DNA of 64,000 nt, from NCBI RefSeq assembly GCF_004217095.1, contig NZ_SHKO01000001.1, forward strand, positions 1,612,001 through 1,676,000. Direction: 5' to 3'. The position numbers and the translations under genes are program-made. Shown piece by piece: positions 19,303 through 29,182 of this stretch. Each line of letters begins with the position of its first letter. Within the stretch, counting starts at the first letter, position 1. The notes beneath the pieces are model-generated. The model had not been told where the DNA came from. It did no database searches and was given only the letters and a program-made list of their open reading frames with translations. Source of the DNA: Advenella incenata (GTDB taxonomy: Bacteria > Pseudomonadota > Gammaproteobacteria > Burkholderiales > Burkholderiaceae_B).

Positions 19303-20337
19303 TCAACGCACCAGCCCCTGTTTTTTCAGCCAATCCTGGATCAGACCTGATATCTGCCGGGAATTGGAGTCCATCATCAGCATGTGGCTGTTGCCGTGGA
19401 TTCCCTGTGCCGGCAGATCCAACAGGTCACCGTGGCCGCCGGCGCGGTTCAGTGCGGCACGGAAACGCTCCTGTCGTTCCTTGATGCTCTTCCAAAATGG
19501 GTAGTCCTGAATGTAATCACCCCAAACCCATAGCATCGGCACTTCACGCAAGGGCGTCAGATCTGTTTTATCCGGGTCTGGCGAACCGCTGGGTTCGACC
19601 AGCACCACGCCCTTGACTTTGTCTGGGTACTTTAGCGCAGATGTGAGCGCAAAATTGCCACCCTGGCTGTGCACCACAATCACGCATGGGCAGGCTTGTT
19701 GTACATACTGGTCGTAGGCTTGCTGCGTGCGCTCGTCGTTTGTCGCCCAGCGCGGGATGCTTTGCTTGGCGAACTGGTCGAAAGCGGCGATTGGAAACAG
19801 GGTACCGGGGATTGCCTGTCGTGCTTTCGGGTCACTCGCATAGGTCTTGCCAATGCGGAACAATTCCCAGGCTTCCTTTTTGGTGCGGAACACGGGTTCG
19901 CTCTGGAATATTTCAGGATAGCGCGCCCATGATGCACGGCCACGCTCGACCGCATCGCTCACATACACACTCCAGCCGTCGTGCAAAAAATCCATTTCCC
20001 AGCCTGGTTTACCGTCAGGTTTGGTTTCATACGTCGTACCCGATAGTCCACCGCCGTGCCACATCAGCATGGGCACACTGGCCCGCGGTTTTTCCAGGAT
20101 GGTGTAACGGGTGTACATTTGTCCGGCGACGAAATCGCCATTGGGATTTAACGTTACCGGAGGCGAACCCGGGCTGTACACCATTTTCTTGGTTGGCAAG
20201 CCTTTGAGTGTGACCGGCTCGCCACCGATGTGATAGCTGCCGACTTCCTTTACGTTTAGTCCGCCTGTTTGTGCGCACCCGGCCAATAGTGCGAAGGCAG
20301 GCAGCGCCACCGCTGCAGTTCGCATAGCAATACTCAT
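19303..20337 (-). CDS. Alpha/beta-hydrolase lipoprotein (putative esterase)
   Basis: The 344-residue protein has a lipoprotein signal peptide ending in the lipobox LAGC, so C21 should be lipidated and the enzyme periplasmic or envelope-bound. The catalytic fold is shown by WHGGG (oxyanion region), the nucleophile elbow HSQGG near residue 224, and a C-terminal HGNSH that could supply the catalytic His. The ATG at 20335-20337 has a strong GAGGAG ribosome site; upstream codons are unrelated. The substrate is unknown; a carboxylesterase role is inference from fold only. Confidence 0.82.
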   Translation of the reverse strand: MSIAMRTAAVALPAFALLAGCAQTGGLNVKEVGSYHIGGEPVTLKGLPTKKMVYSPGSPPVTLNPNGDFVAGQMYTRYTILEKPRASVPMLMWHGGGLSGTTYETKPDGKPGWEMDFLHDGWSVYVSDAVERGRASWARYPEIFQSEPVFRTKKEAWELFRIGKTYASDPKARQAIPGTLFPIAAFDQFAKQSIPRWATNDERTQQAYDQYVQQACPCVIVVHSQGGNFALTSALKYPDKVKGVVLVEPSGSPDPDKTDLTPLREVPMLWVWGDYIQDYPFWKSIKERQERFRAALNRAGGHGDLLDLPAQGIHGNSHMLMMDSNSRQISGLIQDWLKKQGLVR

Positions 20338-20871
20338 GTTGTCTCCTCTTGCGGCATATCCCCGGTGAACGCCAATTGCGCCAGGCACTCGGCCGCTTGA
20401 CGAGTGTGCCAACACCAGGGTCAGTATTTATTTCGAACGATTATAAGCTGCCCTGGCCATGAGCCAGTCAGGTGTAGTGGATATTTGCTGCAACGTAATC
20501 TGTGTCTGCTTTGTGCAGCCAAAGGTTGACGCAAGGGATATTGCGATGATAATTTCTAATCAAAAGCTTATAGGCAAATCCATGTAGCGAAAGGCCGTAC
20601 AGCTGTAAAACTACAAAGGTCGCACAGCTATAAAACGCTCCGACGGCGCATTCAAGTACCGCCGCTGCAGAACGAACCAACTTATTGCCGTTGTAATTGG
20701 TTACACAATGATCCTGATTGTGGCCAAGGATCGTTCGTTTCAAGACAGCGGCTTTGGGTATTTCCTAATTGTTTCCCTGATCTACGGTCTGTAACCTTGC
20801 GCTGTTCAAGTCAGCCCCCGCATGATTGCGGCACGAGGCTGGCTTTTTACCTTATTTTCAAAGGAACTGTA
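20338..20871. other. 534-base intergenic region upstream of dppA
   Basis: Divergent gap between the esterase lipoprotein and dppA. It should hold both promoters but shows no clear hexamer pair. A 91-codon minus-strand frame (20468-20743) lacks a ribosome site and family features, so I do not call it. The notable content is the diverged direct repeat at 20591-20636. Confidence 0.5.
20591..20636. repeat. Two 21-base direct repeats, period 25
   Basis: Copies at 20591-20611 and 20616-20636 share the frame AAGGxCGxACAGCTxTAAAAC and differ at three positions, all of them transitions. A 25-base period is roughly 2.4 helical turns. This could be a regulator site pair for dppA or a local duplication. 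Confidence 0.6.
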
Positions 20872-22470
20872 ATGAAGATAAATGCGACACGCATGATTCT
20901 GACAGCCCTGCTAGGTGGACTTGCGACAACAGCGCAGGCGGCAGGCACACTGGTCTATTGCTCAGAAGGCAGCCCGGCCGGTTTTGATACAGCACAATAT
21001 AGCGCCGGTACCGATTTCGATGTCTCTGCCGAAACAGTCTACAACGGGCTGGTGGGTTTCGAGCGTGGCTCCACTGAAGTGATCCCGGCACTGGCTGAAA
21101 AATGGGATATTTCCGAAGACGGGCTGGTGTACACCTTCCATCTGCGCCCAGGCGTCAAGTTTCAGACTTCGCGCTTTTTCACCCCCACCCGCGGCCTGAC
21201 TGCAGATGACGTGGTGTATACGTTTCAGCGAATGATGAGTAAGGATCATCCGTTTCGTAAGGCTTATCCGACCGAGTTCCCATACTTTACTGATATGGGT
21301 TTGGACAAGAACCTGAAGTCGGTGGAAAAAGTGGATGACAATACGGTCAAGTTCACGCTGAACGAAGTGGATGCCGCTTTTGTGCAGAATATGGCCATGC
21401 CGTTTGCCATTATTCATTCCAAGGAATATATGGAAAAGCTGCTCGCCGACGGCAAACCCGAGATGATTAACCAGCAGCCGCTGGGTACCGGCCCGTTTAT
21501 TTTTGAGCGCTATCAGAAAGACGCCCAAATTCGCTACAAGGCCAACAAAGATTATTGGGACAAGGCTGAAGGTCCGCTGGTGGATAATCTGATTTTCGCC
21601 ATCACCAAAGATCCGTCTGTCCGCGCCCAGAAGCTCAAGGCCAATGAGTGCCAGCTGGCTTCATATCCCTTGCCAGCCGATGTTGAACGGCTCAAGCAGG
21701 ATCCCAATCTGAAGGTGCAGTCCAATCCTGGCTTTAACGTGGGTTTCATTTACTACAACACTGAAAAAGAGCAATTAAAGAAACCCGAGGTGCGTATAGC
21801 GCTGGACATGGCCATTAATAAACCGGCCATTATCAAGGCGGTCTATGGCGGGCAGGGCGTGCTGGCCGATGGCCCCATGCCGTCCAGTCAGTGGTCTTAT
21901 GACGACACGATCAAAAGCCGTCCGACAGACGTTGAGAAAGCCAAGGAGCTGCTCAAACAAGCCGGCTATCCCGATGGGTTTGACATGGGCTTGTGGTCTT
22001 TGCCCGTGGTGCGCCCCTATAACCCGAATGGCCGCCTGATGGCTGAAATGATTCAGTCGGACTGGGCCAAAATCGGTGTCAAGGTTAAAATCAGTACCTA
22101 TGAATGGGGTGAATATCTCAAGCGTGCCAAACAGGGTACGCATGACGCCATCATGGTGGGCTGGACCGGCGATAACGGTGACCCGGATAATTGGCTGGGC
22201 AACCTGCTGTCGTGCAACTCGGTCGGTGGCGTCAACTATTCGCGCTTCTGTTATAAACCGTTTGACGAGCTGGTGGTCAAGGCCAAGCGTGTAACCGACA
22301 AGCAGGAGCGCACCCAGCTGTACAAGGAAGCCCAGAAAATCTTCCATGAACAGATGCCCATGTCTCCAATCGGCACATCGATTGTGAACGTTCCCATGAA
22401 CAAGAAAGTCGAAGGCTTCAAGATTAGTCCGTTCGGCCTCTTTCAGTTCTATGGCGTCAGTCTGAAATAA
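20872..22470 (+). CDS. dppA: Dipeptide ABC transporter, periplasmic binding protein
   Basis: A 532-residue SBP family 5 protein, about the length of E. coli DppA (535). Signal peptide MKINATRMILTALLGGLATTAQA is followed by TLVYCSEGSPAGFDTAQ, the DppA-like mature start. The family signature with FHLRPGVKF and LTADDVVYTFQR is present. AAGGA precedes the ATG at 20872; an earlier in-frame ATG would break the signal peptide. It is the first gene of a complete dppABCDF operon and is separated from dppB by a strong hairpin. Dipeptide specificity is inferred from similarity; haem or other peptides are possible ligands. Confidence 0.92.
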   Translation: MKINATRMILTALLGGLATTAQAAGTLVYCSEGSPAGFDTAQYSAGTDFDVSAETVYNGLVGFERGSTEVIPALAEKWDISEDGLVYTFHLRPGVKFQTSRFFTPTRGLTADDVVYTFQRMMSKDHPFRKAYPTEFPYFTDMGLDKNLKSVEKVDDNTVKFTLNEVDAAFVQNMAMPFAIIHSKEYMEKLLADGKPEMINQQPLGTGPFIFERYQKDAQIRYKANKDYWDKAEGPLVDNLIFAITKDPSVRAQKLKANECQLASYPLPADVERLKQDPNLKVQSNPGFNVGFIYYNTEKEQLKKPEVRIALDMAINKPAIIKAVYGGQGVLADGPMPSSQWSYDDTIKSRPTDVEKAKELLKQAGYPDGFDMGLWSLPVVRPYNPNGRLMAEMIQSDWAKIGVKVKISTYEWGEYLKRAKQGTHDAIMVGWTGDNGDPDNWLGNLLSCNSVGGVNYSRFCYKPFDELVVKAKRVTDKQERTQLYKEAQKIFHEQMPMSPIGTSIVNVPMNKKVEGFKISPFGLFQFYGVSLK

Positions 22471-22490
22471 CAATTTCGACTATCGTAGGA

Positions 22491-22533
22491 GCCAAAACGA
22501 AGGCTGCCCCGACAGGGTAGCTTTCGTTTTGGC
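22491..22533 (+). terminator. 19-bp hairpin between dppA and dppB (probable attenuator or processing hairpin)
   Basis: The arms at 22491-22509 and 22515-22533 pair over 19 positions with only two G-U wobbles around the loop CGACA. No T-run follows, so transcription probably continues at a reduced level, or the hairpin guards the dppA mRNA 3' end. Such structures commonly make the binding protein more abundant than the permease. Confidence 0.75.
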
Positions 22534-22607
22534 ATATGTTTTTTCAGGATACGTGCAATAAACCGGTCATATCTCAAATGGCCTGCGTGTCCACGGAGGC
22601 TGGCCTC

Positions 22608-23636
22608 ATGTTTTCCTTTATTCTCAGACGTCTGGCAATTCTGATCCCGACATTTTTCGGCATCACGATCCTGACGTTTCTTCTTATTCATATGATTCCC
22701 GGTGATCCGGTGATGACGATGCTGGGTGAACGCAATGTCGACCCGGAAATGTACAAGTCCATCATGGCGCGGCTTGGGTTGGATCAGCCGCTGCATATCC
22801 AATATCTGAACTATCTGGGCGGTTTGCTGCAGGGTGATTTTGGCAAGTCCTTTTCCAGCCAGAGTAGTGTCTGGGGAGAATTTGCAGCCTTGTTTCCGGC
22901 CACGCTGGAGCTGGGTATCTGTGCCCTGTTGTTTGGCACAGTCTTCGGCATTTTGCTTGGCGTGCTGGCCGCCATCAAGCGTGGCACGTTCCTTGACCAT
23001 GGGGTCATGGGCTTGTCGCTGACCGGGTACTCCATGCCGATTTTCTGGTGGGGCCTGATGCTGATCATGCTGTTTTCGTCCTATCTGGGCTGGACGCCAG
23101 TTTCTGGCCGTATCAGCCTGACCTATGACGTGCAGCCCTATACCGGCTTCATGTTGATCGACTCGGTGATCGCGCAGATCCAGGACCCCGAATACAACAG
23201 CGGCGCTTTCCTGGATGCGGTCATGCACCTGATTTTGCCCTCTGTTGTGCTGGGAACTATTCCTCTGGCGGTCATCTCGCGGATGACCCGCTCTTCGATG
23301 CTTGAAGTCATGGGCGAAGATTATGTCCGAACAGCTAGGGCCAAAGGGCTGTCGCCACGACGAGTCATCTTTGTCCATACGTTGCGCAACGCCATGATTT
23401 CCGTGGTAACAGTGATTGGCCTGCAAATTAGCACGCTGATTGGCGGAGCCGTGCTCACGGAAACTATTTTCTCCTGGCCGGGCATCGGCAAGTGGCTGGT
23501 TGATGCCATTTTCCGGCGCGACTACCCGGTGGTGCAAAATGGCCTGTTGATCGTGGCCGTCCTGATCATCCTGGTCAATCTGGTGGTGGACATCGTTTAC
23601 GGCGTTGTCAACCCACGGATCCGTCATGCAAAATAA
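22608..23636 (+). CDS. dppB: Dipeptide ABC transporter permease DppB
   Basis: A 342-residue inner-membrane permease with about six hydrophobic segments. The N-terminal FILRRLAILIPTFFGITILTF is the typical DppB start. The EAA loop (RTARAKGLSPRRVIFVHTLRNA) contacts the ATPases. The ATG at 22608 has GGAGG about nine bases upstream; the 24-codon upstream extension in this frame is unlikely to be translated. It pairs with DppC, which starts 10 bases later. Confidence 0.93.
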   Translation: MFSFILRRLAILIPTFFGITILTFLLIHMIPGDPVMTMLGERNVDPEMYKSIMARLGLDQPLHIQYLNYLGGLLQGDFGKSFSSQSSVWGEFAALFPATLELGICALLFGTVFGILLGVLAAIKRGTFLDHGVMGLSLTGYSMPIFWWGLMLIMLFSSYLGWTPVSGRISLTYDVQPYTGFMLIDSVIAQIQDPEYNSGAFLDAVMHLILPSVVLGTIPLAVISRMTRSSMLEVMGEDYVRTARAKGLSPRRVIFVHTLRNAMISVVTVIGLQISTLIGGAVLTETIFSWPGIGKWLVDAIFRRDYPVVQNGLLIVAVLIILVNLVVDIVYGVVNPRIRHAK

Positions 23637-23646
23637 GGACGACATC

Positions 23647-24567
23647 ATGAATCAACTCTCTGTGGCCGAAACCAGCGCAGCAACGGCTGGCGTCATCTCG
23701 TATCCGTCTCCTTTGCGTGAGTTTATCGATAGTTTTTCCAATAACCGGGGCGCGGTCGCCGGCTTCTGTTTTCTGGTCATCATGGTTCTGGCCGCTGCGC
23801 TGGCGCCATGGCTGGCGCCGTACGACCCACTGATGCAGTTTCGTGATCATATGCTGCAGCCGCCGGCCTGGCAGCAAGGCGGTAGCGCAGCCTATCTGCT
23901 GGGCACCGACGAGGCCGGCCGGGACATTCTTTCACGACTGATGCATGGCGCACGGCTGTCGCTGGTCATTGGTTTTTCAGCAGTGGTCATCACGCTGGTG
24001 CCCGGCATTCTGCTTGGTCTGCTGGCGGCCTTTTTCCCGCATACCGCCGGGCGTTTGCTTATGCGCATGGCTGACATCATGATGTCTTTGCCATCGGTGC
24101 TGCTGGCCATTGCAATCATGGCGGTGCTCGGTCCCGGTATCACAAATGCAATGATTGCAATTGCAGTCGTAGGTTTGCCCGGTTACATGCGCATTGTGCG
24201 GGCCTCGGCCATGAGCGAGCTGAGCAAGGATTATGTCATGGCCTCTCGCGTAACCGGCGCCGGAGTGTTGCGCCTGATGTTTATCACCGTGTTGCCCAAT
24301 TGCATGGCGCCGCTGATCGTGCAGGCGACACTGGGGTTCTCTTCGGCCATCCTGGATATTGCCGCCCTGGGCTTTCTGGGGCTGGGCGTGCAGCCTCCGG
24401 CGCCGGAGTGGGGCACAATGCTGGCGACGGCGCGCGATTACATTACCAGTGCCTGGTGGGTGGTCACCTTTCCCGGGCTGACCATTCTGCTCACGGTACT
24501 GGCCATCAATTTGGTGGGCGATGGTCTGCGCGATGCGCTGGATCCCAAATTGAAACGCGCGGCATAG
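23647..24567 (+). CDS. dppC: Dipeptide ABC transporter permease DppC
   Basis: A 306-residue second permease subunit. It has an N-terminal cytoplasmic stretch, a first membrane segment (about 34-58), the conserved LLGTDEAGRDILSRLMHGARLSL block and the EAA loop (SKDYVMASRVTGAG). AAGGA lies before the ATG at 23647; an in-frame extension into dppB is not needed. It forms the membrane channel with DppB. Confidence 0.93.
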   Translation: MNQLSVAETSAATAGVISYPSPLREFIDSFSNNRGAVAGFCFLVIMVLAAALAPWLAPYDPLMQFRDHMLQPPAWQQGGSAAYLLGTDEAGRDILSRLMHGARLSLVIGFSAVVITLVPGILLGLLAAFFPHTAGRLLMRMADIMMSLPSVLLAIAIMAVLGPGITNAMIAIAVVGLPGYMRIVRASAMSELSKDYVMASRVTGAGVLRLMFITVLPNCMAPLIVQATLGFSSAILDIAALGFLGLGVQPPAPEWGTMLATARDYITSAWWVVTFPGLTILLTVLAINLVGDGLRDALDPKLKRAA

Positions 24568-24576
24568 GAGTCACGA

Positions 24577-25557
24577 ATGAGTTTATTGAACATCCGTAAC
24601 CTTTGCGTGCGGTTTGGCACCAAAGAAAAACCCTTTCTTGCTGTCGATGGCGTTGACCTGACGGTAGACGAGGGCGAGCTGCTGGGTATTGTGGGCGAGT
24701 CCGGCTCGGGCAAATCGGTGTCCATGATGGCAATGATGGGCTTGCTGGACGGGCAGGGTAACGTGACGGCGGACCAGATGCTGTTTGATGGGCAGGAATT
24801 GTCTGCGTTGACTGCCAAGCAAAAGCGCAAGATCATCGGCAAGGATATCGCCATGATTTTCCAGGATCCGATGACTGCGTTAAATCCCAGCTACACCGTA
24901 GGCTTTCAAATCGAGGAAGTGCTCAAGGTGCATATCGGCCTTGATCGCAAGGCTCGCCGCCAGCGCGCCATTGAGCTGATGCGTGAAGTGGAAATTCCCG
25001 ATCCTGAACGCCGTCTGTCGGCTTATCCTCATCAGTTATCCGGAGGGATGAGTCAGCGTGTGGCCATTGCCATGGCGATAGCCTGTGAGCCGCGCCTATT
25101 GATTGCCGACGAACCTACCACTGCACTGGACGTGACGATCCAGGCGCAAATTATGGACTTGCTGCTGCGTTTGCAAAAAGAACGCGGCATGGCTCTGCTC
25201 ATGATTACGCACGACCTGGCGGTTGTCTCGGAAGTTGCGCAACGCGTGGTGGTTATGTATGCAGGACAAGTCGCCGAAATGGGCGCGGTGCGGGATGTCT
25301 TTTTCGAGCCTGCTCATCCGTATACACGAGCCTTGATTGCCTCCATTCCCGAATCCTGTCGTGGTTCGCGGCGCTTGTCTACGTTGCCGGGCATGGTGCC
25401 GGGGCAATACGATCGTCCGTCGGGCTGTCTGCTCTCTCCGCGTTGTCCTATTGCCCAGGAGCGCTGTGTGCGTGAGCGTCCGGAACTAATCAGCTATGCC
25501 GACAGGGCAGTGCGCTGTCACACACCGCTGGTTCCATTGCAGGAAGTCAAGTCATGA
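24577..25557 (+). CDS. dppD: Dipeptide ABC transporter ATP-binding protein DppD
   Basis: A 326-residue ABC ATPase. Walker A is [10 protein letters not shown], the signature is [14 protein letters not shown], Walker B is [12 protein letters not shown], and the switch His lies in MITHDLAVV. The C-terminal oligopeptide/dipeptide extension holds a cysteine cluster ([15 protein letters not shown]) of the type that binds an Fe-S cluster in DppD-like proteins. It starts nine bases after dppC and overlaps dppF by four bases. Confidence 0.94.
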   Translation: MSLLNIRNLCVRFGTKEKPFLAVDGVDLTVDEGELLGIVGESGSGKSVSMMAMMGLLDGQGNVTADQMLFDGQELSALTAKQKRKIIGKDIAMIFQDPMTALNPSYTVGFQIEEVLKVHIGLDRKARRQRAIELMREVEIPDPERRLSAYPHQLSGGMSQRVAIAMAIACEPRLLIADEPTTALDVTIQAQIMDLLLRLQKERGMALLMITHDLAVVSEVAQRVVVMYAGQVAEMGAVRDVFFEPAHPYTRALIASIPESCRGSRRLSTLPGMVPGQYDRPSGCLLSPRCPIAQERCVRERPELISYADRAVRCHTPLVPLQEVKS

Positions 25558-26525
25558 ACGATATTGTATTGAAAACAGAAAACCTGACACGCTATTATGA
25601 TGTGTCGCAGGGATTTATGAAACCGCGTGCCACGCTCAAGGCGCTCAATGGCGTGTCGCTTTCATTGGAGCGTGGCAAAACCCTGGCGGTGGTGGGCGAG
25701 TCCGGTTGCGGCAAATCGACGCTGGCGCGGCAGATTACCATGATTGAAGCACCGACCTCCGGGACGTTGTGGCTGGAAGGGGACCAGGTGGATGCAGGAT
25801 CGTCTTCACAGATCAAGGCCTTGCGCAGCAAGGTGCAGATGGTGTTTCAGAATCCCTATGGCTCGCTGAACCCGCGGCGCAAGATTGGCGATCAGCTGGA
25901 AGAGCCGCTGATTATCAACACCAGCCTGAAAAGCGCCGAACGCAAGGAACGCGTACGTGACATGATGCAACGCGTCGGCTTGCGGCCCGAACATTATTAT
26001 CGTTACCCGCATATGTTCTCCGGCGGCCAGCGCCAGCGTGTGGCCATTGCCCGCGCGATGATGCTGCGTCCCAGTATCGTTGTGGCCGATGAACCCACCT
26101 CGGCGCTGGATGTATCCATTCAGGCCCAGGTACTCAATCTTTTCCTTGATCTGCAGGATCAATTACATACGTCATATGTATTCATTTCCCATAATCTGTC
26201 GGTGGTGGAGCATGTCGCAGACGAGGTCATGGTGATGTATCTGGGACGGATTGCAGAAAGCGGCCCCAAACAGACCGTGTATGAAAAGCCATTGCATCCC
26301 TACACGCAGGCACTGCTGTCGGCAACTCCTTCGATCTATCCGGAAAAACGGACCGTGAAAATCAAGATTGAAGGCGAACTGCCGTCACCGTTGAACCTTC
26401 CTTCAGGTTGCGCTTTCCATAAACGCTGCCCGCATGCGGTGGCACGGTGCAGTGACCAGGAGCCGGTATTGCGTGAGGTGGATGGTCGGCAGGTTGCCTG
26501 TCATCTGGCCGAGCAGTTTGTGTAA
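25554..26525 (+). CDS. dppF: Dipeptide ABC transporter ATP-binding protein DppF
   Basis: A 323-residue partner ATPase of DppD. Walker A is GESGCGKST, the signature is [14 protein letters not shown], Walker B is [12 protein letters not shown], and the switch His is in FISHNLSVV. The C-terminal oligopeptide extension has [15 protein letters not shown], again a cysteine cluster. The ATGA overlap with dppD implies coupled translation. It ends the operon and converges on folK. Confidence 0.94.
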   Translation: MNDIVLKTENLTRYYDVSQGFMKPRATLKALNGVSLSLERGKTLAVVGESGCGKSTLARQITMIEAPTSGTLWLEGDQVDAGSSSQIKALRSKVQMVFQNPYGSLNPRRKIGDQLEEPLIINTSLKSAERKERVRDMMQRVGLRPEHYYRYPHMFSGGQRQRVAIARAMMLRPSIVVADEPTSALDVSIQAQVLNLFLDLQDQLHTSYVFISHNLSVVEHVADEVMVMYLGRIAESGPKQTVYEKPLHPYTQALLSATPSIYPEKRTVKIKIEGELPSPLNLPSGCAFHKRCPHAVARCSDQEPVLREVDGRQVACHLAEQFV

Positions 26526-26550
26526 TGCGTCCGCGGCTGTTCTTTGCCGC

Positions 26551-27054
26551 TTACGTTTCTTTGTCCGGCCGGTCTGCATAGCGGCGATATAAGGTAATGG
26601 GCTGCGCGTCGCATTCAGCCAGCCATTGGTTGACGGGTCGTTCGTGCAGCACCATGTCAGGTGCAATATCCAGCAACGGGCGCAGCACAAACGCGCGCAG
26701 GTGCATCCGCGGGTGCGGCAAAGTCAATTGCGTGCTGTCCTGCACCAGGTCGTCATAGCAGAGGATATCCAGATCCAGCGTGCGCGGTGCATTGCGATAG
26801 GGGCGTGCCCTGCCATGGTTCAGCTCAATGGCCTGCAGCGCTTGCAGCAGATCGGGTGCAGGCAGGTCGGTGGCCAGCCGGGCCACGGCGTTGATGTAGT
26901 CCGGGCCCGAAGAATCTATCGGAGCCGTCCGGTACAGGTCTGAAACCTGATGCAAAACAGTATGGGGCAGGGCGGCGATATCGTCCAGGGCCCGATACAG
27001 TGTGTCTTCACTTTCACCCAGGTTCGACCCCAGGCCAATATAGGCGCTGTGCAC
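26551..27054 (-). CDS. folK: HPPK, 6-hydroxymethyl-7,8-dihydropterin pyrophosphokinase
   Basis: Folate synthesis: transfers pyrophosphate from ATP to 6-hydroxymethyl-7,8-dihydropterin. The 167-residue protein has AYIGLGSNLG at the start, the pterin-site SDLYRTAPI, and the ATP/Mg string RTLDLDILCYDD with LPHPRM. I chose the GTG at 27052-27054 because it gives MHSAYIGLGSN, matching the family start (MTVAYIAIGSN in E. coli), and avoids the pcnB coding region. An ATG at 27124-27126 would add 24 residues and overlap pcnB by 68 bases. Neither start has a good ribosome site. Confidence 0.9.
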   Translation of the reverse strand: MHSAYIGLGSNLGESEDTLYRALDDIAALPHTVLHQVSDLYRTAPIDSSGPDYINAVARLATDLPAPDLLQALQAIELNHGRARPYRNAPRTLDLDILCYDDLVQDSTQLTLPHPRMHLRAFVLRPLLDIAPDMVLHERPVNQWLAECDAQPITLYRRYADRPDKET

Positions 27055-27058
27055 CTGG

Positions 27059-28459
27059 CTAGGAAGCCGCAGGACGGCTTGCGCTACCGGCGGCAGTATC
27101 GCCGCTGGCGTTGCCTTTGCTGGCATTGCTGCGCCGTTTACGCCGCTTGCGTGGGGCGGTCGCTGGCCCGGCCGCCTGTTGTTCAGCGGTGAGGGCTTCA
27201 ATCATTTCGGTACGCTCGCCAGGATTGGCATCGGCCAGATCCATCCACCATTGCGCCAGCACGCTGTCAAATTCATTGCAGGCGGCACGCAACTGCAGGA
27301 AATCACACGCAGCGCGAAAGCGCGGTTGTTCTGTCATGCGCCAGATCTGTTTGGGTATGCGACGTTCAAAGCGCGGCTGCATAAACCAGATTTCACGCAT
27401 GTCCGCAGTGTGCCGACGCTGTATGGCCATTTTACTGATGTGCGTATCGATGACCAGATCGGCGGCCTGGCTTAGCGCGGGTATTGGATGTTCCTTGCGC
27501 TCCAGATTTTTCTTCCAGTTAATATCGACCAGTCGCCACAGCAGCGCTGCAAACAAAAAGCTCGGGCTGACCGATTTGCCGGAACGAACCCGATGATCGG
27601 TGCGCTCCAGTGTTAACTGTACGAATTGTTCGCCGCCGGGCTGTCTGAGCACCTGATCGATTAGCGGCAGCACGTTTTCGTGCAGCCCTTCCTTGCGCAA
27701 TTGCTCCAGCGCGACGATGGCATTACCACAGGTCAGCAGTTTGAGCGTCTCATCAAACAGGCGAGAGTCAGGCACATTTTTGATCAGGCCGGCCAGATTG
27801 CGAATCGGGGCCTGTGTTGCCGGTTCGATCGTGCCATTCAGTTTGGAGGCAAAGCGCACGGCGCGCAACATGCGCACCGGATCTTCGCGAAAACGTTTTT
27901 CCGGGTCGCCGATCATGCGGACCAGATGGTTTTTCAGGTCGGCTACGCCATTATGGTAATCGATGACGGTTTCCTTGACTGGGTCGTAATACAGCGCGTT
28001 GAGCGTGAAGTCGCGACGGGCGGCATCTTCCTGCTGCGTGCCAAACACATTGTCATTCAGAATGCGGCCATCGGCATCAGTGTGCTGGTCCCCCTGCGAG
28101 GGGGCGCGGAATGTGGAAGTCTCGATAATTTCCTGGCCGAAGACGACGTGCACCAGTTGAAAACGCCTGCCAATGATGCGGGCGCGCCGGAACAGCGGGC
28201 GGATTTCCTCGGGCGTGGCACTGGTGGCAACGTCAAAATCCTTGGGTTCGTAGCCCAGGACCAGGTCGCGCACTGCGCCGCCAACAATAAATGCATCGTA
28301 GCCCTTTTGTTGCAGCACTTCGCAGACCTTGATGGCGTTGCGCGAGACCAGGCGTCGGTCAATCTTGTGCTGCTCGTGGGAGTAGACCCGGTGTTTATCT
28401 TTCAGGACGGGCGCGGCAAAAAGCCGGCTGACGAATGTGCGAATGGTATTTTTGATCAT
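27059..28459 (-). CDS. pcnB: Poly(A) polymerase I
   Basis: Adds 3' poly(A) tails that mark RNA for decay and controls plasmid copy number via antisense RNA. The 466-residue protein shows the nucleotidyltransferase signature GGAVRDLVLGYEPKDFDVATSATP with the metal pair D74 and D76, then RRDFTLNALYYD and the RNA-binding REDPVRMLRAVRFA. The C-terminus is a basic, Arg/Lys-rich tail (RKRRKRRSNASKG), typical of PcnB rather than CCA-adding enzymes. folK follows at once, as in many proteobacteria. Confidence 0.95.
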   Translation of the reverse strand: MIKNTIRTFVSRLFAAPVLKDKHRVYSHEQHKIDRRLVSRNAIKVCEVLQQKGYDAFIVGGAVRDLVLGYEPKDFDVATSATPEEIRPLFRRARIIGRRFQLVHVVFGQEIIETSTFRAPSQGDQHTDADGRILNDNVFGTQQEDAARRDFTLNALYYDPVKETVIDYHNGVADLKNHLVRMIGDPEKRFREDPVRMLRAVRFASKLNGTIEPATQAPIRNLAGLIKNVPDSRLFDETLKLLTCGNAIVALEQLRKEGLHENVLPLIDQVLRQPGGEQFVQLTLERTDHRVRSGKSVSPSFLFAALLWRLVDINWKKNLERKEHPIPALSQAADLVIDTHISKMAIQRRHTADMREIWFMQPRFERRIPKQIWRMTEQPRFRAACDFLQLRAACNEFDSVLAQWWMDLADANPGERTEMIEALTAEQQAAGPATAPRKRRKRRSNASKGNASGDTAAGSASRPAAS

Positions 28460-28482
28460 GTGATTGTTTTTGTTGGTCCCTG

Positions 28483-29163
28483 TTATTGCAAAGGAAATAG
28501 ATCCAGCACCGGCCAGCCTTTTTTATTTGCCAGTTCGCGTAGCGGCGGTACCGGGTTGGTTGCAACCGGATGGGTTACCGCTTCAAGCAGCGGAATATCA
28601 TTCTGGGAGTCGCTGTAGAACCAGCTCTCGGTAAAGTGCTCAAGCGTCAGGCCCATGTTGCCCAGCCATTCATTGACGCGGACGATTTTGCCGGCCTGAT
28701 AACTGGGCGTACCGACGACCTTGCCTGTATAGCGACCGTTTTTGTATTCCGGAACCGTGCCGATGACATGCGGAATGCCAAAGGCACGGGCAACCGGCGC
28801 GATGACAAATTCGTTGGTGGCAGACACCAGGCAACACAGGTCGCCCTGTTCCAGATGTTTTGCAACCAGAGCCACCGCCTTGTCTTGCATGGCGGGCCTG
28901 ACCACTTCGTGCATGTACTGTTCGTGAAAGCGCGCCAATTCATAGGGTGTATGCAGGTTCAGAAAACTCAGCATGAATTCGACCGATTCTTCTATTTTCA
29001 GCGTACCCGCCGTGTATTTTTCCATGAGCTCATGGTTTTTTGCCTGCACGACCTTGGGATCGCCGCCCCAGCCATTGCGGGCCAGGAAATCTACCCAGTG
29101 GCGATCAGTATCGATTGGCAGCAGGGTATGGTCAAGGTCAAACAGGGCGAGTCGTTGCGTCAT
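28483..29163 (-). CDS. HAD-IB family phosphatase
   Basis: A 226-residue HAD hydrolase with nucleophile motif FDLDHTLLP (D9, D11), motif II LVSATNEF, and the C-terminal acid motif YSDSQNDIPLLE. The SerB-like subclass IB layout with a helical cap suggests a small phosphomonoester such as phosphoserine or histidinol phosphate, but specificity is not readable here. ATG 29161-29163 is used; the codon two positions upstream is TTG. It sits between hda and pcnB on the same strand. Confidence 0.85.
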   Translation of the reverse strand: MTQRLALFDLDHTLLPIDTDRHWVDFLARNGWGGDPKVVQAKNHELMEKYTAGTLKIEESVEFMLSFLNLHTPYELARFHEQYMHEVVRPAMQDKAVALVAKHLEQGDLCCLVSATNEFVIAPVARAFGIPHVIGTVPEYKNGRYTGKVVGTPSYQAGKIVRVNEWLGNMGLTLEHFTESWFYSDSQNDIPLLEAVTHPVATNPVPPLRELANKKGWPVLDLFPLQ

Positions 29164-29182
29164 AGTCAAATAAGTAAATTTT

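Noticed and set aside
20468-20743. 91-codon minus-strand frame upstream of dppA
   Set aside because: No ribosome site, odd composition, and it spans the diverged direct repeats.
22449-23648. 399-codon minus-strand frame across dppB
   Set aside because: His/Gln/Asp-rich translation typical of an antisense shadow of a hydrophobic permease.
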